Shown: positions 21,858-32,819 of the stretch, in pieces
Numbering within the stretch: the first letter of the stretch is position 1
How the letters are laid out: every line of letters begins with the position of its first letter
Source of the DNA: Fulvia fulva
Taxonomy: Eukaryota; Ascomycota; Dothideomycetes; Mycosphaerellales; Mycosphaerellaceae
Length of the DNA stretch: 64,000 nt
Direction of reading: 5' to 3'
NCBI RefSeq assembly: GCF_020509005.1
Contig: NC_063015.1
Location: 1,240,001 to 1,304,000, forward strand
Made by a program: the position numbers and the translations under genes
Notes under the pieces: generated by a model
Database searches by the model: none
What the model was told of the DNA's origin: nothing
What the model saw: only the letters and a program-made list of their open reading frames with translations

Positions 21858-23521
21858 CTACTCCGCCGTCTCCGTAAAATTCGTCTGCGTCAAGTCCTTA
21901 TCCCCCGGCACGATAAACGGCTTCACCTTTGGCAGTCTCTTCAACGTATCCTCATTAAACCCCAAATGATCCTTCACAACCTGCTTCGGCGTGAGACCCA
22001 GCCATTGCGCCACACTAATATCATTATACGTCCCCGCCTGCAAGACCCCCTAATACACCAGATCCGTATCGCCCGTATTCTCCAAATAATGGGCCGTCAC
22101 AACAGGCACGTAGCCTGTATCGCCAGCCTGGAAGTCGAAAGTCCTCGAAGCTTCCGGGGCGACGTAGGCGGTGAGACGATCTTGGTCGGCGATGAAGTAG
22201 GTCCATTCGTCGGAGGTGGTGTGCCAGTGCAGTTCACGCATGGCTCCGGGCTGGATCGTAAACAACGCAGCCGCGAAATCTTTCGCGATCGGGAATGTAT
22301 TAGAATCCAATAACTTCACACTCCCACCAGGGACCTCATACGGCTGCTGCTGACTGAAATGATAACTATACGTCTCCTGCGTCGGGATCACGCCAGCAGG
22401 ACCGGTGACGTTTTGTTCGGAGATGTTGGAAGGTGCCGGCGTGCCGGGGAAAATGTAGAGCTGGCCGGAGGGGATGTTATCGAAGGCGGAGGTGTCGACG
22501 CGGAGGTCTTTGGCGAGGACGGATTTGGGGTTGCGTTGGAAGAGTTCGGAGACGAGGAAGGTGCCGTCTTCGGAGAAGTCGCCGCTGTCGAAGACGAGGA
22601 GGAATTCGCAGCCGTCGCCGAAGGCTTGGATGTTGTGGGGGACGCCTGTGAGGAAGGGTGTGTCAGTGGAACTCATGCGAGGATCAATGGAGAGATGGAG
22701 GTAATGTACCTGCAGGAAAGAACCACACATGCCCAGCCTGCAAATCATCCGTGAAGGTCTGACCCGCCTCATTGACGGCACTAATTCTCACGCTCCCGTT
22801 CAGAATTAGCGACCACTCATCCGCTTGATGCCAATGAAGTTCGCGGTAAGCATTGGGCTCGAGGTGCATGTCAACCCCCGCCATCTCAGTGGCAATTGGC
22901 AGCTGGCCAACGTTCTGCTGACGAGCCCAGCCTGCACTTTCGCGGCCGTGGCGATTGTGGGAAAGAGCTGGGAGGAAATCTGTCAGCACGCCTTAGAGGG
23001 GCAGGGTTGGGACCGACCATACCGAGAGGCCACTTTGCATTCGGTACATCTCCCGCATCAGTGCCAGGCGGAGCGTAGAGGTCACTATTCTGCTTCTCAA
23101 GCTCCTTATTCCTCGGGCCAGGATCTGTGGGTGCATCAGTCCCACCTCTGCTCGGCTGTGGGTTCTCGATTTCCGAGAGGTCGAGGTATAGACCAAGGTC
23201 TTCGTCCTCTGATTGTCCCGGCGCAAGTGTGTGCTGGTCCTTGGGCACTGTGGCCGGAAGCTGGGTGTTCACAGGATTGCCAGGGCTGTAGCCCAGTAGG
23301 CTCGTTGGGCCACGAAGAGAACCACTCGCGCCAGCTGGTCCGGATGGTAGCGCTTTGGGAGTGTCCTCGATGGCGAATTCTGGAGGCGAGCCGCTCTTGC
23401 TGGCTTGTCGTGCTTCTACCTTGTGAGGTCGTGGGATGATGGCTGGCTGAGGGCGTGGTGCGGCAAGTGCTTGGACAGCCAGAGCTGCGGCGATGATGTA
23501 GCCGCGGACCATGACGACCAC
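21858..23521 (-). pseudogene. Bicupin oxalate decarboxylase with a late in-frame TAG
   Basis: Three exons (23023-23521, 22710-22979, 21858-22645) with introns of 43 and 64 bp make one frame of 519 codons. TAG at 22050-22052 interrupts it, cutting off the last 64 codons. A signal peptide (GYIIAAALAVQALA) and a long polar pro-region precede two cupin domains. Mn ligands are visible in both: ELHWHQADEW in the first and ELHWHTTSDEW with VVTAHYLENTGD in the second. The enzyme converts oxalate to formate and CO2, outside the cell or in the wall. Beyond the stop the frame still reads family sequence (DISVAQWLGLTP, VKDHLG). The truncated 454-residue form keeps both metal sites and might still work, so the pseudogene label is tentative. 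Confidence 0.8.
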
Positions 23522-25130
23522 GACAATGTATAGAGTGAGTGTAAGGAGAGTTGCTTCGAGCCACTTACCGGTAGGCGTATCTGGACTTTATACACACAGA
23601 TCCGGCGCATCCCAGGTGTCCGCGGAGGAGCTCAAACACGCCACCAGAACATGTGGAGCGCGACAACGTCCATGCGTAGAGAACCAAAGATCCTTTCGTC
23701 ATTGCTGCATTCGCGAGACAAACCACCTAGTCCGCGTGCGACTCCACCTCGTAGACATGCTGATGAAGCGGAGACGTGAGGTAAGCGCAGCTAGGGTAGT
23801 GGTACGTAACTGCGAAGCGTGAGCCGTTGTGTGACAATGAGTGCTTGGCTTGGTATTCCGCTTGTATGCCGTGATGTGCGCGCATCGTGTAGGGCGCCGT
23901 TAGTCTGTAATATGCTTCATTCAAATCACGCTGCTAGACTGCTAGAAGTGCTGGGCGACTTCCCTTCGCCATGAACTTGCTCACTCCTCGTTCGTTCAGC
24001 GAACGGTTTGGATGGACAGCACGATCGAGACGTGCAAGCAAACCTGCTTCGTCGTACTGTAGTGCCCTGGGGTCCGTGATACCAGGATGTAAAGTAAGGT
24101 CACAGCCAAGCAATCTCAAGCATTTTTACAAGCCGTTGAGTGGCCCACAAGATTGTCCGGCTGTGGGGAGCATTAGCAAGGATCGGGGTGAAAGGTACAG
24201 CACATACATCGCTACGAGGTGGAAACGTGCAGGCGGAATGCCACAGAGCCTCATGATCGTGGAAAGTACCTCCAAGGCTGAATCAATCCCAAAGGCGATG
24301 TTCGGAACCTAAGTTGTAGCACGGAAGTGGAAATGAAATCGGAAAAGACCAGTCTTCTTGAGGGCGCTGTCGAGCTGACCGTGCTCGCACTGCCGCATTG
24401 TGTCTCTTGATGGTGGGGAACGCGCCGCTTACGGACCGGCGTTACTCCAGATCGATGCACATCAGTTCCGTGTGGGCACGTTTAGTAGTCCACTCACGAT
24501 GAGCCATCAAGCTGACCTTGCATGCAATGGGATGGACGCCGGCATGCAGCTGTAGAGATGGAGCGCCGGTGGCTGCAGGAAGTGGCGATTTCGCAAGCTT
24601 ACGTGGCAGCTCGGCACATCATTTCATCGATGTATTGGATACTGTGTCCATGAGTTGTTGCGGTGATGTTCGCAGTAACTTTAGAGCCTGTGGCTGCTTG
24701 CTGACTGGCCTTTCGTGTTTGGATTCCTTCCCGCTCATCCCGCAATGCTTCCTGCTGACTTTCGCAGGTGTTCAGCCGGACAGTCCGTATTATCCTCGAA
24801 GTCAGGTGTCATAAGCGGTACTCAGTGGAGCTTGCCGATACCAACATCTGCTGTGTCGATGGAGCTGGTCTTGGCTCCTGCCGGTGGTCGCATCAAGCTT
24901 CTGCTCCTGGCTGATTCACGCGCGCCAAGCTATTGGTCAGATCGAGTATCAGTCGCGCTGCGCCGAATGCATCCATATCATGTGATCGAGACCAGGATCG
25001 CTCGACTCGAATATGGTAGCCTTGCCTTTTTGCGCGTCCTCGCTAGAAGGTCGAGGATGGGCTGACGCATGTCGCCAGCTGATGGGTAAGCATGCTGCAC
25101 CAGTGGCTTTGATTCTTCAGCAGGCATCAT
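23522..25130. other. Intergenic, 1.6 kb
   Basis: Upstream of oxalate decarboxylase and downstream of the zinc-ribbon gene. No gene, RNA or repeat could be supported. Confidence 0.35.
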
Positions 25131-25632
25131 TCACTTGACGCCAGCATTGCGTGCTGTGCCGAAGAGATTGCTGCGTTTTTGCGGCTGCTTCGCGGCCTTG
25201 CTTCGAGTAGATGATCTGAGCCAGTCCGGCTCCTCGGCGTCGCTAAGAAGCTCAAAGATCTCGACTTCTTCCTCGGTAGGCTTCTCTGCAATGCGGCGAC
25301 GCTTCTTGCTAGCACGACCCGCAGCCTGGCTGGCATTGCTGTTTGCTTCTTGCTCGGCCCACTTTTTGAGAACTGCATCCTCGGACTCGTTCTCGAGTGA
25401 GTGGAAGGAAGCGTGGTGGCCACATCCATCGCAGTCAAAGCTGGTGGCCGCCTGGAGTCATTAGCACATGCTGCGTTGACTAGAACGGCACTTGACATAC
25501 CTTCACCGGGTGGAGCATGAATCTCAGACATGGACAGGAAGACAGGATGGATGTTTTGTAGCCACACTTGCCCTTGGGAGGCTTGTAGTCCATCGCAGAC
25601 CACACGCTGTTCTTCGGCGCCTGGTTCGCCAT
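25131..25632 (-). CDS. Small zinc-ribbon-like conserved fungal protein
   Basis: Two exons (25501-25632, 25131-25451) with a 49-bp intron (GTATGT...CTCCAG) encode 150 residues. The N-terminal third holds CPC and, after the splice, CDGCGHHASFHSLE, a CxC...CxxC pattern that could bind one zinc. The rest is charged, with a basic KKRRR segment that may direct it to the nucleus and an acidic EEEVEIFELLSDAEEPDW. I recognise it only as an uncharacterised fungal protein. Start ATG at 25632 gives the conserved N-terminus. It is divergent from the U1-C gene, and the two share a 469-bp upstream region. Confidence 0.7.
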
Positions 25633-26101
25633 ATTGAGCGTATGTCGAGTCTGGTCAGGCCATGTTGTGTGTTGTTGGTGGCTATATGCTACCTCCAACA
25701 TCAGGCGGATCGCAGGAGGTCCACCGAATTACATAATCTGACACACGTGACATTTGGTGGCAGGCCACTCAAATTGTGACACCGGAGGCATCCAATCGGA
25801 TAGGCCTAAGGCACGAAGGTTAGCGTCAAATTTGGTGGCCTTGCCCGCGGTCTGATGTAGGAGACACTGTAGGTTATATGTTCTCGCGTTCTAGCGTGAA
25901 GGCGGAAGTTCGCAGGTCACGTGTCGCCTCGAACTTCGAAGTTGCCATGCTTCAATCCATCTATCGTCTTCCCATTGCACTCCAACACACCCTTCACCCC
26001 ACCACATATCAGCAACGAGAACTGCTACCGATCGCCGCGGGTAATTACATAATCATCACACCGAGCGCGCCGTCCGCGACTGCATACACCCAACCGCGAC
26101 G
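25633..26101. promoter_or_regulatory. Shared upstream region of divergent genes
   Basis: 469 bp between the zinc-ribbon gene (minus) and U1-C (plus). A shared promoter is inferred from position. I can point to no specific factor site. Confidence 0.4.
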
Positions 26102-26763
26102 ATGCCGAAATTCTTCTGCGACTACTGCGATGTCTACCTCACACACGACTCGATGAGCGTGCGGAAAGCGCACAACAGCGGCCGCAATCACCTACGCAAC
26201 GTCGTCGATTACTACCAACAGATCGGGCATGAGAAGGCACAATCAGTGATTGATAGCATCACCAACAGTTATGCCGCAGAAGGACACGCTGTACCCAACA
26301 TGGGCGCGCCAGGAATGGGAGGACCGCCAGGCTTCCCACCAAACGGCATGCCAGGCTTCCCGCCGCCAATGCCAGGAGCCATGCCACCAGGTAAGAAGAG
26401 TCGCGTACAGATCAAGCTGTAGGGACAAGACACTGACCATTCTCAGGAATGCCACCTTTCCCACCGGGAGGCTTCCCTCCCATGGGTCCAGGAGGACGCG
26501 GTATGCCACCAGTCCCACCAGGCTTTCCTCCCCCACCGAATGGCTTCCCGCCTGGTTTCAACCCACAGAACATGCCACCATTCCCACCGAACGGCACACC
26601 CAGCCACGGCTCACCTCCAGCTGGTATGCCTTTCCCACCTCCAGGAGGCTTCCCGCCGCACATGCCCCCGAACTTCAATGGTCAAGGTCCGGGTCCTGGC
26701 CCTGGACAGCACATGAGCCCGCCACCTGGCGTGCGAGGTCCGGGATTGAGCAATGACAGATAG
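26102..26763 (+). CDS. YHC1: U1 snRNP protein C (U1-C)
   Basis: Two exons (26102-26390, 26447-26763) with a 56-bp intron encode 201 residues. The first 31 residues are the U1-C zinc finger ([19 protein letters not shown], then [10 protein letters not shown]) that stabilises pairing between U1 snRNA and the 5' splice site. A helix ([18 protein letters not shown]) follows. The remainder is a low-complexity Pro/Gly/Met region typical of U1-C. The intron lies inside this low-complexity region. The TAG stop at 26761-26763 is followed by another 64 open codons in the same frame with SR-like composition, described separately. Confidence 0.95.
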
Positions 26764-26958
26764 AGGAAGTCGAATGCGAAAGATTCGGGGACACAAAAGC
26801 AGAATTCGCCAACGTCTGGACTTGGGGTACTGGAGCCACCAGGGCTTCGAGCACGCGAGAGGGGAAAGAAGCGGTCACGTTCCAGAGAAGAGACGGAGCC
26901 CCCTGCAAAGAGACAATCAAATCTTGGGGCGGACTCAGAACCTCCAGTGAAGAAGTGA
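26764..26958 (+). other. In-frame open extension after the U1-C stop
   Basis: Directly after TAG the U1-C frame runs on for 64 codons to TGA 26956-26958. The translated text is charged and SR-like (ERGKKRSRSREETEPPAKR, ending SEPPVKK). It resembles the tail of a splicing factor more than random sequence. It may be a lost C-terminus after a recent nonsense mutation, a readthrough product, or alternative splicing. No standard-size intron removes the TAG. Confidence 0.5.
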
Positions 26959-27432
26959 TAGGCGGCGGGGAGACAATTGGCCACTGAGCATCGCGCCACG
27001 TACGCCCATGATTTCAGCACGCACGCGCCAACCAGGAAGACGGTTGGAGGCAGGAGAGGTAAAAATGGGACTGTCATTGCGCGTTTGGGTAGCAACGTAG
27101 ACGGTAAGTCGATCAATACCTCCGCTATTATCAAGCTGAAATCAACGTCTCCAGAATGTGGCACAAGGCTATGCCAATGTGGTATATCATGAACATACAG
27201 AAAGTAGCACAATGCAACGACTTAACGCGCGCCCAGTTGGAATTGATAAAGCCACATGCTAGACAATGAAGTCATTTCAGCTGCCCAATGCAGCACGCGG
27301 TGGACTCTTTTGCTGTCTTTGTCTACGAGCAGGCATTTCGGACACTCAGCTCGTACGCTGCAAAACATTGCAGCAGTGCATTCTCAGTTCTCTGTTCATC
27401 GGTCTCAACCGCAGCAACGCCCCATCGCCAGC
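26959..27432. other. Intergenic, 474 bp
   Basis: Between the U1-C extension and kinase-like copy A. Nothing recognised. Confidence 0.4.
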
Positions 27433-29454
27433 ATGGCCCCGAAAGCCGTCTTCGTCGAGTTCGAATTGGAAGTTCGGCATCCCAACTCAAGCGTCAAGCC
27501 TAGTAAGTTTTACCTCCAGATGCTACAAGCTGCCTACTCATTGTGATCAGAATATGGAAAGAAAGCCGTCAATGACACGTGGGCTGCGCTGAACGACGCC
27601 GCACGTCGCTCCATCACGGAAAAGATCGTCAAGGCAAAGAACGCTGCCACCAGAGCTGAGGAGCAGACCATCGTCGCTGTAGCCGATGATAAACGCTTTT
27701 CCTCCGCCAGGCGCAGATGCACCGCAATTCTGGGATGACTATCGGAACACAATGAGGGAATTTCAATTCCTCCTGACTCTGCAAAAGAGATGCAACGTGG
27801 CCTGGAAAGCTTTACAGGAGGAGTACAACAGTCCTGGACGTTCAGCGGTGGTAAGAGCCTACATCGCCAACAAGATAGACCGCACCGATACCAATATAGC
27901 GTGGATACACACAAGATTGGGCGCCGTGGAAGATGCCAAAGACCTGCAGTAATCGACGGTGCCAGATGCCAATGGCGCGATGAAAATGCGAAGGCAATAT
28001 CTGTCGAGACGGCGAAGGCAAAGTGCTCGCAAGGCGAAGGCGCAGACTGATGCCCAAATCGGCAATAGTGGCACGGGCAATCGTCCAGGCGAGCCTGGTA
28101 ATTGGGTACCTTGGAAACGGATAGGATCAGGAGGCCAAGGCTCAGCATGGATATGGATATACTTCAATCAGAACAATGCCATCATACGCGTGAGTGGAGC
28201 CGATTGAACGCAGATGCATTATACAAGTGAGCTGACAACAAGTAGAGAGTAGTCAAGAAAGACACGCACTGCAAAGATTCGTGGTATGATATCCGGGCCT
28301 GGGCCGGCAACGATCTGAAGGACTACAACAGCCGCATACCCTGGGAGCATCGATGTCAATCGCAGCTCACTTGGATCGCGAACGCTCGCCATGTTGTCCG
28401 AACGACGATGCAATGGAGCCCAATACTTGTTAGCGAAGCCTGGAAGTCGCATAAAATCTATACGGAGTGGTGTCCCATGGGCGATCTAGCTGATCTTATA
28501 ACAAAGTACAAAGAACAGCCGGCACCCAACAACTACATTGCAGAGCCCATGATCTGGGCCACCGCCGAGGCGCTAGCATTGGCAGGCCTCGCAATGCAAC
28601 ATGGCACAGAGGACGTGGACGCAGGCACGCTCGCCAACTGGATACCCATTATCCACCGAGTACGTGTGCATAACCCTTTCCACCTCATCTGAGCTAACAC
28701 CGCCTGCCAGGACCTCAAACCCGGCAACATATTCCTCGCAGACCCCTCCCCCAACGCCCAAGGTACCACCCTCTGGCCCAGCTACCCCAAACCCCTCCTC
28801 GGCGACTTCGGCCTCGCCATCGAAACCTCACCCACCGACCCCCATAACCCAACCTGGCACCTCGAACTAGGCACCCCCGGCTACATGGCCCCCGAGCAAC
28901 TCGCCTACATCGACCGCACCACCCTCTTCCACCTCAACCCCACCCCTCTCACCGAAAAAACCAACGTCTTCGGCATCGGCGTCATCCTCTACAGCCTCTT
29001 GACCCTCAACCACGGCGCAGCCTCCGGAATCCAACCTGAATTCCTAGGTGCCAACCCCCAGGATCAAAATCCCTTCACCCTCCAAGACGACGAGGGTGAC
29101 CCCTACGATCAGAACAATGCAGACAAATACACAGAATCTCTTCGCGGGCTTATCGACGAATGCACGCACTACGATCCTGCCTTACGACCCGATTTCCGCG
29201 AGATTCTGAGAAGGACGCGGGGCCTCTTTGATGGGCCTGGCGATGGTCTGGGGGTAGGGGCGAGTGCCCAGGACTTGGAGGCGCAGGCGGACGTTTTCAT
29301 GTCCAGGGGGATGAGGGGCGGGTGGGCGGGGGCGACGACTAGGGCGAGGTATTGTTTGAAGAATGGGGATGGGAGTGAGTGGAGGAAGGGGGATGTGTAT
29401 ACGGTTGGGTTGAATAGGGCGGCTTTGCAGGCGGTTGTGCCGCAGGCTTTGTGA
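27433..29454 (+). pseudogene. Kinase-like family copy A, frameshift and stop
   Basis: Four exons (27433-27502, 27551-28189, 28246-28659, 28711-29454) match the exon structure of the intact neighbour copy B at the same positions and phases. The N-terminus MAPKAVFVEFELEVRHP parallels that of B. Kinase features are a glycine loop GSGGQGSAW, catalytic HRDLKPGN, metal-binding GDFGLAIET and GTPGYMAPEQ. The C-terminal tail motif is SRGMRGGW...VYTVGLNRAALQ. A 1-bp insertion near 27,690 and TAA at 27950-27952 break exon 2, upstream of the kinase domain. Exons 3 and 4 are clean. A shorter product starting inside exon 2 is conceivable. Exon 4 starts with almost only C-ending codons and finishes with G-ending ones. 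Confidence 0.75.
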
Positions 29455-29986
29455 GGGGATTGGGAGTTGTCGGGTAGCGATGGAGTGGGAATGGAGGTGT
29501 GGAGTGATGGATGTTCTGGCGGGTATTTGGGGTTGGGGTGGTAGTTTCGAGGAGGAGGATAGGGATGGCGCAGCGTGTGTTGGATGTGGCACTGCAGGCT
29601 AAAAACGTTGGCCTACGTAGCAGGACACGGCAACGCTCCACCAGGCTCTGTTGGTGTCTTCACTGCTGTTACTTCTGCAACACGTACCCCATGGCGTTAC
29701 TTGTAGTGGCCAGCGTAATCAGCGAAGCCATTCCACGACCCCCAGCATAGAATATGACTCGATCAGTAGGCCAACGATCTAGGTGGGGAAGAAAAGAACA
29801 AAGACTTGCGTGTCACCATCGACGACAAACGATATGCCAAATGCGGGAGACAGCAGAGAGTGTCGCTCTTTGTCTGGACTAAGGCTTGCGAATTTATGGC
29901 ACGCTTCCCGGTACACCGCGACATCTGTGCTTTAGCAGCGGCCAGCGGGTCCACAAGGTTCACGCACTTCAGATCGAGTTGACACG
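29455..29986. other. Intergenic, 532 bp
   Basis: Spacer between kinase-like copies A and B. It starts very G-rich on the plus strand and becomes balanced after about 29,600. No gene seen. Confidence 0.4.
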
Positions 29987-32190
29987 ATGGCGCCGAAAGG
30001 TATCTTCATCGACTTCGACTTCGAGATCCGTCGTCCTGGTCAAAAGTATAGACCCAGTGAGTCTCGTGGAGTTCCGTGATAATGCACCATGACTGACCGG
30101 CGCGCAGAGACCTCACTCAAGGAGCTCAATCAGATATGGGCCGGCCTACGCACGAATGCGCGCACGGCGCTGACGACCAAAATCAAAGCAGCCGAAGCCA
30201 CTGCGGCACGCGCCGCAGAACAGACCCTCATCGCCAATGCGGCAAGAACGGCTTTCACAAGACCCGGCCAGAGCTTGTATGATTTCCAATCGAGGTATCG
30301 TAAAGCCAAAGATGAGGCCGAATACCTCGACACGTTGGAAACTCGAAACTTGGCTGCTTGGAAAGCTCTTAGGAAAGAGTACAAGAAACATGGGACACTA
30401 CCACAAGCCACCAAAGATGCCGTAAAGGGCGCTAAAGATACTGTCAGAGACCGGCTGATAGTCGTCGGCGGCATGCGGGATTTCCTAGATGACTGGAATG
30501 ACACAGCGATGCCTGCGCCCCGAGACGACAACGACGAGCCCAAGATATTGGAGAGCTTCCTGTCAGCTCGACGCAAGGATGCTGTGAGGAATAAGGTGGC
30601 AAGAGAAGCTGCAAAGGAAGGAGAAGATGACGTGTTGCCTTCTGATGAAGAGCATAGATGGCAAGCCTGGAAGTCAATAGGCGAAGGAGGTAATGGCCAG
30701 GCTTGGGTGTGGGTGTGCTTTGATCAAGATGACAAGATTATAGAGGTGAGACTGGGACAGGTTCCCTTGGCGGACACAGCTAACACTGCAGTAGAGAACG
30801 GTCAGAAAAGATACCGACTATTCAGCACAGTGGCACGACATCAGATGGTGGACCGGCGAAGACATCAGAGATTACAGAAATCGTGCACCGCTGGAGCACA
30901 CATGCCATGAGCGTATGACAGCCACAGCACAACCTGGACACACTGTGCGAATGACCTCATCCTGGCGACCCAGTCTTGTTGATCCAGTCACACAGACGCA
31001 TAGGATCTACACAGAGTGGTGCTTCTTGGGCGACCTCATTTCGCTCATCGAACGATATAGACAATACGAGACCGAGGCAGACAGAGTCATCCCGGAGCCT
31101 ATGATATGGGCCACAGCAGAAGCTTTGGCCTACGCAGGTCTCGCCATGGCCAAAGGATCTGAGGATCCGACAGCACCGCCAGATGAAGACTGGAAGCCTG
31201 TCGTACACAGAGTAAGCAACCCTAAGCCCCCTCTGCCTCTGGCCTCCTCGCTAACACCACAACCCCTAGGACCTCAAACCCGACAACATCTTCCTCACTA
31301 GCCAAGACAAGGCGCCCAACGCCGCCTGGAGCACGACAAACTACCCCAAATGCCTCCTCGGTGACTTCGGCATAGCCTTCCAAACATTCCCCAACGACCA
31401 CCGTAATCCGGACTCCTACCACACCGAAGGAACTCCCAGCTTCCTCGCGCCAGAACAGCACAACTACATCAACTTCCAGACTCTCGAATCCATGAATCCC
31501 CATAAGCTAGGGGAGAAGACAAATGTCTGGGGCATGGGAGCTATTCTGTGGTCTTTGGTCACGCTGAAGAATGGGCCTGACAACCCACCAGATTGGATCG
31601 GGAGGAATCCAGAGGGCGATATGACGTATCGCCTCGAGGACGACGAGGGTTATGCTACAGGAATGGGCAACGGCGACAATAGCGACGACGACGAGGAGGA
31701 GAAATCAAACGCATGGCGCTACACCCCCGCACTACGCCGCCTAATCGATTCCTGCCTCTCCCACAACCCCGACGACCGCCCTGATTTCGCAAGCATGCTA
31801 GCCACCATCCAAGCAGAAGGCGATGACCCGGGCGATGAGCCGCCGGATGATGAAATCGGGGAGGAGGAGTATGAGGGCACGTTTGCGACGAAGGGTATGA
31901 GGAGCGGGTGGGCGAGGGATGCGACGAAGGGGAAGTATGCGTTGAAGAATAAGGATGGGACGTTGTGGGGGCCGGTGGATCCGTATAGGGAGGGGTTGGA
32001 GAGGGGGGTGTTGGAGGTGGAGACGGAGAGGGATGGGGAGTTGAGGGAGGCGGACGAGGCGGATGGGGATGAGGGAGAGGAAGATGAGGATGAGGGGGAG
32101 GAGGAAGAGCAGCAGGATGAGACGGATATGGAGGAAGGTAACGAAGCAAACGGCGAGCAAGACGATGAAGAGATGGAAGATTGTGGGTAG
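29987..32190 (+). CDS. Divergent protein kinase-like protein (copy B, intact)
   Basis: Four exons (29987-30056, 30108-30745, 30795-31211, 31270-32190), introns 51, 49 and 58 bp, 681 residues. The first 23 residues (MAPKGIFIDFDFEIRRP) parallel copy A. Next is a helical charged region of about 200 residues, then a kinase domain from about residue 215: GEGGNGQAW, RTVRKD (possible beta3 Lys), YTEWCFLGDL, HRDLKPDN split after HR by intron 3, GDFGIAFQT, TPSFLAPEQ, NVWGMGAILWSLVTLK. All catalytic residues are in place, so an active Ser/Thr kinase is plausible. After the domain come the family tail (TKGMRSGW...PYREGLERGVL) and a long acidic end rich in Glu and Asp. No signal peptide or TM segment. 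Only intact member of the local family; substrate and pathway unknown. Confidence 0.8.
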
Positions 32191-32819
32191 CCTTGCTAGA
32201 TCGACGAAAACTTCTCCCTCCGGCTCGTCAAGCCTGCCTCCGCGGGGTTTTGGCAACGCTGGCACGCATTCCACATCATGCATCGCCCCAGTGACGAGTC
32301 TGTTCTGGAGATTGCCGACTGACCGACATGCAGGAAGGAGCATGTAGGAAGGGGCATGCATGCTCTCGGCGATGGACAGAAATGGGAGGCGGCTGTGCAC
32401 GCACTTTCGTGGTGCCATACCATCGAAATGACTCTTGTCATGAGGCTGGCTGGCAGTCTGCACTTGGGCCCCCAATCTCTGGACGACCATCTCAGTGCGA
32501 AACGATGCATAATGTCATGCATACCGCCATATGGCAACCTTATCAAGACTCGCAAGGAGACGACCGCTGTTGAGTTCCATGGCAAATATTCAACCCGAGC
32601 CTGACCGTCGCCGTGGAAGGTGGCCATGCAGAAATGGTGTTATGTACATACAGAAATACTATATTCTACTACTACTGCCGTAGTAAAGGGGCCGCGAAGC
32701 CATGCCATGCCTTAATTGTACCCTTGGCCTTACCCAAACGCCGCGCTCTTTGGCTGCTTCAAGATGAACCACGATAGACTCTGGATAGAATCCGAGTCTC
32801 CATCGCCACAAATTCACAC
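32191..32819. other. Intergenic, 629 bp, convergent 3' ends
   Basis: Between copy B and the 3' end of HMG-CoA reductase. No gene recognised. Confidence 0.4.

Noticed and set aside
26391..26446. Reading through the U1-C intron to a shorter protein
   Set aside because: Consensus donor GTAAG, CTGAC branch and TCTCAG acceptor are present, and splicing continues the Pro/Gly/Met-rich domain.
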